Source: Anaerolineaceae bacterium UBA5404 (GTDB taxonomy: Bacteria > Chloroflexota > Anaerolineae > Anaerolineales > Anaerolineaceae). Taken from it: a stretch of DNA of 64,000 nucleotides. Numbering within the stretch: position 1 is the stretch's first letter; every line of letters begins with the position of its first letter. The DNA is taken from the NCBI GenBank assembly GCA_002409625.1, contig DHNY01000001.1, forward strand, positions 39,604-103,603, in the 5' to 3' direction. Below, one piece after another: positions 36,096 through 45,515 of the stretch. Under the pieces are notes generated by a model. It was not told the origin of the DNA. It was given only the letters and a program-made list of their open reading frames with translations, and searched no databases. The position numbers and the translations under genes were made by a program.

Positions 36096-37391
36096 CTATT
36101 CGTACTTCAAAGCGTCTACTGGCACCATGGTTGCCGCGTTGAGCGAAGGGAACAGACCGCTGATCAATCCCACCACAGTTGCAAAAGCAACACTGAATAT
36201 GGGCAGCCAAAGCGGGATGATTGCGTTGAGTTGCGTTCCAGCACCGCCACCACCGCCAGAAGCCAGCAGACTGCTGCCCAAGGCGTTGACCACCGCGCAA
36301 ATAGCCCAACCCAACAACACGCCACCGATACCGCCCAAAAAGCCAATGCCGGCAGCTTCGCCTAAAAAGATAGCCAAAATGTTGTTATTGGTCGCGCCAA
36401 TCGCTTTCATGATGCCAATTTCTCGGGTGCGCTCTAGAATAGCCATGGTCATTGTGTTGGCAATACCAATCGCGGCAACCAAGAGCGCGATGGCACCAAC
36501 ACCACCGAACACGATTTGCATAATTGCAAAGAAACTATTAATCCCTTCAACTGCTTCCTGCGGGGTGTAAGCCTGGAAGCCAAGCTCGGTAATCTGCTTG
36601 GCAAGTTCAACTACCACATCAGGACTAATTGCCTGCACAACGACGTTATTATAGCCTTCTTTGCTAAAATCTATTCGCTTGCCAGCTATCCATTCATTCA
36701 CTTTGAGCATCTCATCGTTGTTGATGTACATCGACCAGTCATGTTCTGAGCGGGATTCTTTTAGGATGCCCACGACTTCAAGTTTTGCGCGTCGGATGGT
36801 TTGATTGCCTTCGTTATCCCATTTAATAAACTGTACATCGATTGTTTTGCCAAACAGATCTGGTAATTGTTCAGGTTCCTTGCCCGGCTTTTGGTTGGGA
36901 TCGTAAAAGTTATTCTTATATTGTGAACCCAGAATAACTTGCCCCTTTTCAACGACGGTTACACCTTGCGCGGCTTCGATTCCCAGGTCTTTAATGTCCG
37001 GCACACTCACTGAGTTAAAATTACCCCAGCCTTCCATTTTGCCATATTTTAAGAGGCTTCCACCGCGGATGTTATCCTTGATAATCACTTGCTTAACACC
37101 CTTCATGCCTTTAAATTGTTCAATGACAGCAGGGGTTATTTTTTTGATGTCAGCCTCATTAAAACTCATGCCTGGTTCGTATTTTGGGTAACCCGGGCTA
37201 ACTTGGATGCTGCTCAGGTCGTTAATACCCCAAAGATTAGAGGTTGCCGACTTTTGCAAGCCCGCGCCAAGCGAAACCAAGGTTACTACAGCCGCAGTGC
37301 CGATTACCACGCCAATGGCGGTAAGCAAAACACGCCCTTTGCGTCTGCCCAGGTTGTCGATGATCAGGCTTATGAGATCCGAAAAGCGCAT
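36096..37391 (-). CDS. MacB/FtsX-type ABC transporter permease
   Basis: 431 residues. One membrane helix at the N-terminus (RVLLTAIGVVIGTAAVVTLV), a large extracytoplasmic domain (~50-280) and three C-terminal helices with ERTREIGIMKAIGA in the cytoplasmic loop, the hallmark of MacB/LolC permeases. A glycine run lies between the last two helices. AAGGAG precedes the ATG. It forms an operon with the LolD-like ATPase, a secreted protein and a YIP1-like protein. MacB-type systems do mechanical work across the envelope on peptides or lipoproteins; substrate unknown. Confidence 0.87.
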   Translation of the reverse strand: MRFSDLISLIIDNLGRRKGRVLLTAIGVVIGTAAVVTLVSLGAGLQKSATSNLWGINDLSSIQVSPGYPKYEPGMSFNEADIKKITPAVIEQFKGMKGVKQVIIKDNIRGGSLLKYGKMEGWGNFNSVSVPDIKDLGIEAAQGVTVVEKGQVILGSQYKNNFYDPNQKPGKEPEQLPDLFGKTIDVQFIKWDNEGNQTIRRAKLEVVGILKESRSEHDWSMYINNDEMLKVNEWIAGKRIDFSKEGYNNVVVQAISPDVVVELAKQITELGFQAYTPQEAVEGINSFFAIMQIVFGGVGAIALLVAAIGIANTMTMAILERTREIGIMKAIGATNNNILAIFLGEAAGIGFLGGIGGVLLGWAICAVVNALGSSLLASGGGGGAGTQLNAIIPLWLPIFSVAFATVVGLISGLFPSLNAATMVPVDALKYE

Positions 37392-37403
37392 GATGCTCCT
37401 TGT

Positions 37404-38972
37404 TTAGCCACCATTATAGAATCCACCGCCGCCACCGCCGCCATCTTGAAAATCATCAAAGGGGCCCATATTGCCGTCATTGCCTGGTGCGGGCGAAATG
37501 CCAAAGAATGCTTTTAGCGCGTTCCAAAGTTTGCCAAAGAAACTTTCTTTTTGGGTGGGTTGTTGTCCTGGATCCGGCCAAGGTGCCATTGGATCGATCA
37601 TCACCGGGTTGCCATCTTCATCGAGCACCGGATTACCTTCTTCATCGGTCGCTGGGAATGGCTCAGGGGTTGGCATGGCAGCCTCAACATTGACTTCCAA
37701 TTGGGTTTTGAAAGTTTGTGTCTGATTAAAATCGTCTGTATAGCCAATTGACAGTTCAATGGTGGCTGGTCCAGGCTGGTTGGGCATGAACATGGGGTCA
37801 AAAGTCTGGTAACCACCTGCTTCAATAGAGCCGAGGAACATGCTGTTGTTCATCAGGTTGCCTTGCTGGGATGTTGCCACCACGTTGCCTAAAACAACGG
37901 GTTTTTTACCAAGATTGGTTATCTGGATTGGCAGGGGTCCGCCCATATCCACATTAATAGAGCCTTCAACGGGACGATAGAAAGTGATGTCCAACTGTGG
38001 TAAAGAATGGACTAAAAGGGTAATAACAGCATCATCCACCAATCGATTGCCGGCAGGGTCGCTGTATACAAAAGAGATTTTGAAAGGATAGGCGCCTGGG
38101 GTTGCCGAAACATTGACGATAAAACTCTGTTCGGGCATCATCGTTGCGCCTTGGATCATGTCGCCCAAAAGCACCACGTTACTGTTACCAAGCGGGGCAA
38201 AGTTGCTGACGTCGCCACTTCCACCACCTACGCCTTGTGGGTCGGGAGTACCCTCTGGGTTGTGTGTGGAACCCGTTGCGCCACCGCCAAAGACCACACT
38301 CACCGCGCGGGCATCAGCATTGCCAGCATTCGAAACGCTCATCTTGAGTTTGAAATTAGAACCGGGTTGTAAGGGTTTTACATCCGTTTCATAGGAATGG
38401 ATAATCATCTGCGGACGGTTAACGGCCTTAGCGGTTGGGGTTGCTGTTGGGCTGCTGCCACTGCCCGGTTGTTGGTCAATGGTAATGGTAAAGGTGAAGG
38501 TGTCCGAGTAATTATTGCCGGCTTCATCGCTATAAGTCGTTGTTGCCACGATAGTCCCGGAATACATCCAGGCTTGCATTTCGTTGACTTTGAATCGATG
38601 GGCTCTGCCTTCGCGTTCGCCAGCAAGAACATCCTTGATTGTTGTTACGCCACCGCTCATTGAATCAAAAATAGTGCTACTAAAGGTCATCACAACGTTT
38701 AAGGCGGTTGCTTCGCCGTTATTCTTCAATGTGAAGGTCAATGGAAATTCACCCCAAGGAGAAACATTCGTTTTGCCCTCAACACCTGTGTGATAGTTTG
38801 CGATGAACAAAAGAGGGCGTGTAGGTGAAGCAGGCGGTTCAGTTGGATCTCCTTGTTGATTAATCGCGGCATAGACCATTTTAGGCCCGTTCAAAAAGAG
38901 CCCTGAACCGGCGATTAAACCGATTACAAGAATGACCGTCAATATCTTTTGTAACTGTAACTTATTTTTCAT
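37404..38972 (-). CDS. Secreted multi-domain CARDB-like protein
   Basis: About 522 residues. One hydrophobic signal or anchor segment (ILTVILVIGLIAGSGLFLN) is followed by several Ig-like units with the pattern TFTLKNNGEATALNVVMTF and MSVSNAGNADARAVSVVF, typical of CARDB/NEW3-like modules. A Thr/Pro linker (SSPTATPTAK) and two short acidic EEGNPV/EDGNPV repeats follow, and the C-terminus is Gly/Asp-rich. The start at 38972 has AAGGTG upstream. Lying between the ATPase and permease genes, it may be the extracellular partner or adaptor of the transporter. I know no named equivalent. Confidence 0.65.
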   Translation of the reverse strand: MKNKLQLQKILTVILVIGLIAGSGLFLNGPKMVYAAINQQGDPTEPPASPTRPLLFIANYHTGVEGKTNVSPWGEFPLTFTLKNNGEATALNVVMTFSSTIFDSMSGGVTTIKDVLAGEREGRAHRFKVNEMQAWMYSGTIVATTTYSDEAGNNYSDTFTFTITIDQQPGSGSSPTATPTAKAVNRPQMIIHSYETDVKPLQPGSNFKLKMSVSNAGNADARAVSVVFGGGATGSTHNPEGTPDPQGVGGGSGDVSNFAPLGNSNVVLLGDMIQGATMMPEQSFIVNVSATPGAYPFKISFVYSDPAGNRLVDDAVITLLVHSLPQLDITFYRPVEGSINVDMGGPLPIQITNLGKKPVVLGNVVATSQQGNLMNNSMFLGSIEAGGYQTFDPMFMPNQPGPATIELSIGYTDDFNQTQTFKTQLEVNVEAAMPTPEPFPATDEEGNPVLDEDGNPVMIDPMAPWPDPGQQPTQKESFFGKLWNALKAFFGISPAPGNDGNMGPFDDFQDGGGGGGGFYNGG

Positions 38973-38985
38973 ACGTATCACCTTT

Positions 38986-39699
38986 TTAGCCTTGTTGCTG
39001 AATGGTTTTTTTATAATTTTCTTCTGTGACTTCTTTGCCATCAATTAAGAAAATGGCGTTAGTCGCATATTGAAGCATGCGAGGATCGTGCGTGGCAACC
39101 AAAATAGTTTTGCCTTCCTCGCGTAGCTCTTTGAGTAAATCCATGATAATGGTACCGCTGGTGGTATCCAGGTTGCCGGTTGGCTCGTCTGCCAAAATAA
39201 GGCTGGGATTGTTGACCAAAGCGCGCGAAACAGCCACCCTTTGTTGCTGACCACCAGAGAGTTCTGTTGGTTTGTGACCGATACGTTCCTTCAAGCCCAT
39301 GCGTTCAAGCAGGCTGACGGCACGTTTGAGTCGTTTTGCCTTTTTAACGCCACTAAAACGCAAGGGAAATGCCACATTGGCTTCGGCGCTCATTGAGGAA
39401 ACCAGGTTAAAGCTCTGAAAAATAAAGCCCAGTTTTTCGCGACGGTATTGGGCGAGTTGGTTCTCATCCATCAGCTCAATGCGCTGGCCATCAACCTCAA
39501 TTTGGCCTGATGTTGGCCAGTCCAACCCGCCAACCAGATAAAGCAAGGTGCTTTTACCCGAGCCGGAAGGCCCCATGATGACGTTAAAAGAGCCTTCTTG
39601 AAGCTCCAGGCTAACACCATCCAGGGCACGCACCTCTTGGTTGCCCATTTGATAAATTTTATACAGATCGCTTACTCTAACAAAAGATGTGTTGCTCAT
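38986..39699 (-). CDS. LolD/MacB-type ABC ATPase
   Basis: About 237 residues. Walker A GPSGSGKST, Q-loop FIFQSFNLVSSM, signature LSGGQQQRVAVSRAL, Walker B LILADEPTGNLD and switch ATHDPRM are complete. The start at 39699 follows GAGGTGG. It powers the MacB-type permease two genes downstream. Confidence 0.92.
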   Translation of the reverse strand: MSNTSFVRVSDLYKIYQMGNQEVRALDGVSLELQEGSFNVIMGPSGSGKSTLLYLVGGLDWPTSGQIEVDGQRIELMDENQLAQYRREKLGFIFQSFNLVSSMSAEANVAFPLRFSGVKKAKRLKRAVSLLERMGLKERIGHKPTELSGGQQQRVAVSRALVNNPSLILADEPTGNLDTTSGTIIMDLLKELREEGKTILVATHDPRMLQYATNAIFLIDGKEVTEENYKKTIQQQG

Positions 39700-39706
39700 G
39701 CCACCT

Positions 39707-40501
39707 CTAAAAGTACATGTTGAAGCCACTGCCAGAGAGGCCACTAAGGTAGGATGAAATCAAGGTAGGTAAGCCTTGCACCACGAGCATAATCAGAACA
39801 ACCAAGGTTGCAACCCATAGGGCTTTTAAGCGTTTGATACCCGCAAGCCAAACCACGCCAACCATCAAAATAATTACAAACCAAAGCCAATAAGCGTCAA
39901 TTTGACCCAAGATGCCTTTGCTAAGCATGAGCCAGGGTGACTTAGACTCAGCAATGATTTGCCCCAAAGCTGTGCCTGTGGGAAGCTGTTTTCTGCTAAA
40001 AATGAGGATGAGTTCAACAATATGACGAAAACCCAGGGGAAGCATTGCCCAGGCAACCAGGTTGCTCGACTTGATGCGTGGCGCGCGACTGCCCGCCAAG
40101 GTGAGCGCGAGGTACAAAATGCTACCAAAAACAAGCCAATTGAACCAAATGCCAACGAGTTTGGTAATGGTTGGGAAGAGGTACATAAAAGTTGCGGAAG
40201 TCATGTTTTGTTGTGCTTCGCGGTACTTTTGAATTTGTTCTTCTGACCACCATTGGGCATTTTCTGGCAAATCTGAACCCATCATCGCGTTTTCTCGTTT
40301 AATTGGCGCGGAGGCAATGATGACCATAACGGCAAGCAGAGAGATAATCAGCAAGGGAATATGCCAAACTGCTTTTTCATGTTTGACGATTTTTTGAGTG
40401 GTACTGCGGGGTTTAAAAAGCACACCTGGCACCCAAGACCATTTTCCTGCTCCAGATGTCTCTCCATTTTGTATTTCATTGGTCAAAACTATTTCGCTCA
40501 T
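39707..40501 (-). CDS. YIP1-like multi-pass membrane protein
   Basis: About 264 residues with roughly five membrane helices. A cytoplasmic N-terminus (SWVPGVLFKPRSTTQKI) precedes helix 1, and FMYLFPTITKLVGIWFNWLV begins the YIP1-like core. GGAG 7 nt upstream of the second of two close ATGs places the start at 40501. First gene of the four-gene envelope operon, 7 bp before the ATPase start. Bacterial YIP1 proteins have no clear function; here it may assist assembly of the ABC complex. Confidence 0.65.
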   Translation of the reverse strand: MSEIVLTNEIQNGETSGAGKWSWVPGVLFKPRSTTQKIVKHEKAVWHIPLLIISLLAVMVIIASAPIKRENAMMGSDLPENAQWWSEEQIQKYREAQQNMTSATFMYLFPTITKLVGIWFNWLVFGSILYLALTLAGSRAPRIKSSNLVAWAMLPLGFRHIVELILIFSRKQLPTGTALGQIIAESKSPWLMLSKGILGQIDAYWLWFVIILMVGVVWLAGIKRLKALWVATLVVLIMLVVQGLPTLISSYLSGLSGSGFNMYF

Positions 40502-40703
40502 AGGCATACTCCAAAAACGGTTCTCACCGCAGCTAATAAGACGTATCCGCAAGCGGTTTTGTTCCAGATTGATTATATCGCTTAACGAAAATTGTAAAAT
40601 CCGACTTAAGTCGTAATAAATTGAACATTGTGTCATAAAAACGCATCATGGCTTGGATTGATTTATAATCAATTTGACTTACAACCCAAAAAGGAGATTG
40701 CTT

Positions 40704-42158
40704 GTGAGACAAAAACTAAAAACTCAAATTGACCAGCTCAAAGCCAAAGGCGTAACCTACGCCGATGTGCGCTGGTATCCCCGCGAAGACCAAAACTTCT
40801 TTGTTATGCACAATGGCAACCTTAAAGCGCTGAACGCCAGCTCGGAATCCGGCGCTGGTGTGCGTGTGCTTTATAAAGGCGCCTGGGGTTTTTCAGCTTC
40901 CTCTGATCTTGCTGATCTTGATACGCTGTTTGACAAAGCCCTGGATAATGCCCGTATCGCTTCAGAGCGGGTTACTTTTCCCATTCGCCTGGCAGAAAAA
41001 GATGCCATTCAGGACAGCTTTAGCAGCCCCAATAAAATTAATCCTTTCGACATTCCGCTTGAAGAAAAAGTTGATTTTCTAAAGCGTGTTGACCAAGCCA
41101 TGAATCAACCCGGCGTGATGCAACGGGTCAGTTTTTTCCGTTTTGACAATCGCCAACAGGTTTATATCGACTCTGAAGGCTCTGAAATCGAAAAGAACAT
41201 CATCAATGTCTTTACACAAATCCGCGTTATGGGTATGGATAAAGACGGTGGTATGCAATCCCGCGCCTATTTGCCCGGACGCACGGGCATGACGCGTGGC
41301 TGGGAATCCCTGGAAGAAGCCGATTTTATGGGCAATGCCGATCGCATCGTTAAGGAACTCAACCAACTCTTGGTTGCTCCGGATTGCCCCAAAGATAAAA
41401 TGAGCGTTATCCTCATGCCCGATATCATGTTCCTGCAAGTGCACGAAACGATTGGGCATCCTCTGGAACTTGACCGCATTTTGGGCTATGAGCTCAGTTT
41501 TGCGGGCGGTTCTTTTGTGCGCTTGGAAGACTTTGGCACGCTGCGCTATGGTTCAGAAAAGCTTACCGCTCGAGCCAACGCGCTTGAGCCTAACACCCCG
41601 GGTAGTTTTGGTTTTGACGATGATGGCGTGCCAGCTCAGGACAATGTGCTCATTGATAAGGGCATTTTGGTGGGTGCGATTACCGGCCGACAAATGGTTG
41701 AAGAAGCCAATGCCACTGCCCGGAAAATTATCTTTGAAGGCTCCAGCGGCGCCAACCGCGCCAGTGCCTTCTATCGCGTGCCCATTGAGCGCATGACCAA
41801 CATCAATGTTGATCCCGGAACGGATGGCAGCCTGGAAGACATCATCGCCAATACCGAGCGTGGCATCATCCTGGATGGTGACAAGAGCTGGTCTATTGGC
41901 TCTAACCGTGAGCAATTCCACTTTGCCAACCACATTGGCTGGCTGGTGGAAGATGGCAAACGCACGCATGTGGTCAAGAACCCGACCTATCGTGGCGAAA
42001 CCGTGCCATTTTACAATTCTCTCAGCGCGGTGGGTGACGAAAGTACCTGGCATGTGCACTATGTGGATAACTGTGGCAAAGGCCAACCCAGCCAGATTAT
42101 GGAACTGGGTCATGGCGTGCCGATTTGTAAATTTGATGACGTGACCGTAGGAGATTAA
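40704..42158 (+). CDS. tldD: TldD family metalloprotease
   Basis: About 485 residues. TldD forms a heterodimer with TldE and cleaves unfolded peptides, for example during microcin or RiPP maturation. The zinc motif HETIGH (HExxxH) is followed by PLELDRILGYE, the usual signature. The start is a GTG at 40704 with AAGGAG 8 nt upstream. A -10 like TATAAT (40664-40669) lies inside a small palindrome TTGATTTATAATCAA. It lies one base before the tldE start region, so the pair is an operon. Confidence 0.9.
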   Translation: MRQKLKTQIDQLKAKGVTYADVRWYPREDQNFFVMHNGNLKALNASSESGAGVRVLYKGAWGFSASSDLADLDTLFDKALDNARIASERVTFPIRLAEKDAIQDSFSSPNKINPFDIPLEEKVDFLKRVDQAMNQPGVMQRVSFFRFDNRQQVYIDSEGSEIEKNIINVFTQIRVMGMDKDGGMQSRAYLPGRTGMTRGWESLEEADFMGNADRIVKELNQLLVAPDCPKDKMSVILMPDIMFLQVHETIGHPLELDRILGYELSFAGGSFVRLEDFGTLRYGSEKLTARANALEPNTPGSFGFDDDGVPAQDNVLIDKGILVGAITGRQMVEEANATARKIIFEGSSGANRASAFYRVPIERMTNINVDPGTDGSLEDIIANTERGIILDGDKSWSIGSNREQFHFANHIGWLVEDGKRTHVVKNPTYRGETVPFYNSLSAVGDESTWHVHYVDNCGKGQPSQIMELGHGVPICKFDDVTVGD

Positions 42159-42159
42159 G

Positions 42160-43544
42160 ATGAAAAGCAAAGTAACCACTCTTCTCAAAACCTTGCGCGC
42201 TTATGCGATTGAAAAAGGACTTCGCCTGGCGATTGACTTCCACCAGGAAGACAGCTATTTAATGCGCTTCGCGAATTCTGCTATTTCACTTAATACCAAC
42301 GAAAAACTCACCCGTCTGGACCTTAGCGCTTTTGAGGGACGTAAATGTGCCACTTATAGCATGATTGCTGACCCAAACGATGTTGAGAGCATCAAAAGCG
42401 CCATTGATACCCTCGCCGAAATGGTGAAACACGCCGCGCCTTTGAGCTATGAACCCACTTTTCCGGTTTACAAACGCGAGATTCATGATGATCGCGCCTA
42501 TTGCCCTAACCTGGCGAGATTGAGCAATCAAGAACGTTTAGATTACTTCAACACCGTGGCAGGCGATTTGGAAAACGATGACATCAAACTCTCCGGCAAC
42601 TTTGCTGATGGCACCACCATTAACGCCCAAATCAGCACTGAAACAGAGCATGTGCAGTATTTCATCAGCACCGATGCCCAAATCCTGGTGGTTTTGAGTT
42701 CCTTGAGCCTTAAATGGGAAGTCAATGCCGAGCAAAGTGCCCAACGCAAACGCCACCTGGATCCGCAAGCCATGCATGAGCAATTGGCACTTTTGGTGAA
42801 ATATTATCAAGAGGCAGAAGCGGTGCAGTTGCCCGTGGGTAAATATAAGGTTGTGTTTGGTCCCGCCGCGATTGGCGAAGTGCTTTCAATGATGGGCGGC
42901 TATGCCATGGACGGCGGAATGCAAAAGCTGGGTTATTCCTTCTTATCAGCAGAGGACATCGGCAAGCAACTGTTTTCGTCAGACTTTCAGCTGGTGGATG
43001 ACCCGAACCGCTCGGATATTTTTGGCCAGATGGCTGACTTTGCTGGTATGATGCGCGAACCTTTCAGTTTGGTGCAAGACGGTACCTTTAAAGGCTTTAC
43101 TGGAATCAAGATGCTGCCGACGAGCACGGTCAAACACCGACAGGACATACCGTGCCCCATACGAGTATGGCGATGAAAACCGGCGATAAGTCTGTGGCAG
43201 ATTTGGCAGAACTTTTGGCGATGCCCCGTGATGAGGATATTCTTTATATCCCCTATATCCACTACATGAACATGGTCAACCCCAGCGCGGGCATGTTTAC
43301 CGGCTCTTCACGCTTTGGTGCGCTTTATTTGAAGGCGGATGGCACGGTGCAAGTGCCTTATAACGTGCGCTTGACGCAAAAATTTACCGATCTCTTTGGT
43401 GAGCGGATTGAGTGGATGAGCGCGACGGAGACCATTTACAACGTTTCAAGCACATACAGCCGCCGCAACCCTACCGCTTTGGCCATTCCAAAGTATATAT
43501 GTGTGAAAGATATTGAAATCTCGCATTCCAACCCCTCTTATTAG
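42160..43544 (+). pseudogene. tldE: TldE/PmbA-like protein gene with a frameshift
   Basis: Non-catalytic partner of TldD (no HExxxH). The first frame runs to 43176 (338 residues) and matches the family up to DGTFKGFT; then it turns into unrelated residues. The continuation WNQDAADEHGQTPTGHTVPH is in the frame ending at 43544. Loss of one T near 43100-43101 (TTTACTTGG to TTTACTGG) explains this. Joined, the product is about 461 residues, a normal TldE length. Either the gene is broken, giving an orphan TldD, or the base is a sequencing or assembly error; the rest of the coding sequence looks intact. Confidence 0.85.
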
Positions 43545-43583
43545 GATGGTTGACGAATTAGAGAACAAACATTGCTAAAGAAC

Positions 43584-43613
43584 AAAAGCCTGAGCTTATA
43601 CCCAGGCTTTTTT
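43584..43613 (+). terminator. Terminator after tldDE
   Basis: AAAGCCTG / CAGGCTTT stem (43585-43592, 43603-43610) followed by TTT, 40 bp after the TldE stop. Confidence 0.8.
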
Positions 43614-43757
43614 CTTGTTTATTAGAAGATCTTTTGACTATTGGCTCTATACAAAAACAACAACATTCTGCAAGCTGTGTTGACTTCGCATTGGGATGAG
43701 TTAAAATTTAAGCATCACATATTGGCTAGAAAGCCATTCTATTCATAAGGAGAAACT

Positions 43758-43940
43758 ATGAAACTCAACGCCCCAACTAATCTTGCTTTCTTAATCGCAG
43801 TCATCGTGTTTGTCGTCGGCATCCTGTTCACCTTCATTGGCAAGCTGGCAGCATTGATCCCCGCCTTCCCACTTGGCCCAATTCTGCTTATTGCCGCATT
43901 CGTGATTCTTGCCCTCGCAAATATGCTTAAGAACTTCTAA
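43758..43940 (+). CDS. Small two-helix membrane protein
   Basis: 60 residues, almost entirely two membrane helices (LAFLIAVIVFVVGILFTFIG and PLGPILLIAAFVILALANML) joined by a short loop. AAGGAGAAACT precedes the ATG and a terminator follows at 43956, so it is a stand-alone expressed gene. No function recognised. Confidence 0.75.
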   Translation: MKLNAPTNLAFLIAVIVFVVGILFTFIGKLAALIPAFPLGPILLIAAFVILALANMLKNF

Positions 43941-43955
43941 TTCTATACTGATGAG

Positions 43956-43992
43956 AAAAAGAGCGCTTTATTTTATTCAAGCGCTCTTTTTT
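43956..43992. terminator. Bidirectional terminator
   Basis: AAAAAGAGCGCTT / AAGCGCTCTTTTT (43956-43968 and 43979-43991), a 13-bp stem. It lies between the small membrane-protein gene and the convergent lysozyme gene. Confidence 0.85.
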
Positions 43993-44020
43993 GTTGCCTT
44001 AAATTGAAAGATTTCAGCCT

Positions 44021-45178
44021 TTAAAGCCGTTGTAAATACTGCGTTCCGCCATGCACCCAAACATCCGCATTGGGAGCGATGCGAAACCAGCCATCGCGCT
44101 CCTCAAAAACCTCTACAATCTGGTCTTTAATCAAATTACCTGTTACACGATGTTCTTTTCCCGGACCAACACGAATATATTGGGCGGGCACAATTGAGCG
44201 TGCTTTAAACAAAGAGCTGATTTTGGCACCGCGTTGTGCCAGCCGCCGCATTAAGTTTGACTTTCCTTGCACCCAAATCGAATCTTTGCCATGCAAACGG
44301 AACCAGCCTCTTTTTTCTTCAAAAACGGTTACCACATCACCCAATCGCAGTTTGCCAATCACCGGTGCCAGACTATCGGGTGCTGTACGGGTGAACAGTG
44401 TGGTCACCATACATTGCGCTTGAAACAAGCCCTGACTCAGCTCGGGTTTTTCTGGTTTATCTGGTTTGTCTGGCTTGGAGGGTGCCTGGGCGACCTGAAT
44501 CGGTCTGCCAAAATATGCTGCCACCGCGTTTTGGTCGCCGTTCCAGCGGTTGTAGTCCATGTAGTAACTCGCCGCGCCGATGCTTTTGCCTTTTTCCGCG
44601 GTTTGATGAATAAGGTAGGTTGAAACACCCCTGGGGTACATGGGCGGACCAGGATGCTCGTCTGTATAATAGGGAGGCTCATTTGGTTTAAGATAATAGG
44701 CCAACCACCAATCAAGCGTGGGTAATTCGCCAATTTTCAGGTATTGGTTCACCCAGCTCGCCCGAGAGTAACAGATGGGTAGTCGCCCGGTGCGACTCAG
44801 GCAGATTTCAATGGCACGAAGCGTGATGTCGGTTACTTTTCCGCGCTGTTTAACATCCTCAAGCTCTAAGTCCAAGGCAATGCGGTCATGATCCCAGTTC
44901 ACTTTGCCATCCACGATGTTGAAAAGATTATCCATTTGAGCGCTGTGGTTTGTGCCAAAATGAAGCACATGGTAGACAATGCGCTCAACTTTGATGCGTT
45001 TCATCTCTTTCCAATAGTAATAAAACTGTGGATCAACGTAATTAGCGGCGGAACCAGCGCGCGCTGCGATAAAGGTGACCGGTTCGGCGTGTTTCTTAAT
45101 GACGTCAAAATCAACTTTGCGTTTGCCGTCTGAACTGGTTTGCCATTTGCTGATATCGATTCCAAAAGCGCGTGTCAT
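44021..45178 (-). CDS. GH25 lysozyme with two SH3-like domains
   Basis: About 385 residues. The GH25 muramidase domain (1-215) shows GIDISKWQ, AARAGSA and the catalytic acidic run DLELED. A Pro/Lys linker (PSKPDKPDKPEKPE) follows, then two bacterial SH3 repeats: VTVFEEKRGWFRLHGKDSIW and IVEVFEERDGWFRIAPNADV. There is no signal peptide at the chosen start (GGAGAG before ATG 45178), so export would need another route or cell lysis. It probably cleaves peptidoglycan; a phage-derived endolysin is possible, but no other phage gene is near. Confidence 0.85.
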   Translation of the reverse strand: MTRAFGIDISKWQTSSDGKRKVDFDVIKKHAEPVTFIAARAGSAANYVDPQFYYYWKEMKRIKVERIVYHVLHFGTNHSAQMDNLFNIVDGKVNWDHDRIALDLELEDVKQRGKVTDITLRAIEICLSRTGRLPICYSRASWVNQYLKIGELPTLDWWLAYYLKPNEPPYYTDEHPGPPMYPRGVSTYLIHQTAEKGKSIGAASYYMDYNRWNGDQNAVAAYFGRPIQVAQAPSKPDKPDKPEKPELSQGLFQAQCMVTTLFTRTAPDSLAPVIGKLRLGDVVTVFEEKRGWFRLHGKDSIWVQGKSNLMRRLAQRGAKISSLFKARSIVPAQYIRVGPGKEHRVTGNLIKDQIVEVFEERDGWFRIAPNADVWVHGGTQYLQRL

Positions 45179-45310
45179 AACTCTCCAAAGCGGGATTAAA
45201 GTCCGCATGCCTCAAAAGAGGCGCTGTATGTTTGATTAGGTGCAATTTGGGTGCCAGAGGAAGTTGGGTACGGCTAATTTGATGGTAAGGCAAGAAAAGT
45301 AAGTTTTCTA

Positions 45311-45376
45311 AACACAAAAAGACCCACCCCCTTAGTCCCCCTCCAGAGGAGGGGGTGAATGATTGTTTTTTGTGTT
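45311..45376. repeat. Nested inverted repeats in an intergenic region
   Basis: AACACAAAAA (45311-45320) pairs with TTTTTGTGTT (45367-45376). Inside, CCCCCTCC-AGA-GGAGGGGG (45337-45355) is a perfect GC-only hairpin. The structure is like a short palindromic repeat element or miniature mobile element. Together with the surrounding sequence it fills the 45179-45450 gap, which holds no gene. Confidence 0.55.
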
Positions 45377-45450
45377 GAGGCTCTTTTGCGAGGCATTAGG
45401 GTAGCAGTGTGGGTCATTTTATTGAAAATTCAGATATTAATCAAAAAAGA

Positions 45451-45484
45451 AAAACCCAAGCCTACATACCTAAGCCTGGGTTTT
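45451..45484 (-). terminator. Terminator of the maltose-type ABC operon
   Basis: AAAACCCAAG ... CCTGGGTTTT hairpin, one mismatch, 31 bp after the malG stop at 45516. Confidence 0.75.
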
Positions 45485-45515
45485 AATGCTATTTAAATTG
45501 ATTGTTTTAAAGCAT

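Noticed and set aside
44021..45178. Prophage remnant around the GH25 lysozyme
   Set aside because: No other phage genes, integrase or att repeats flank it.
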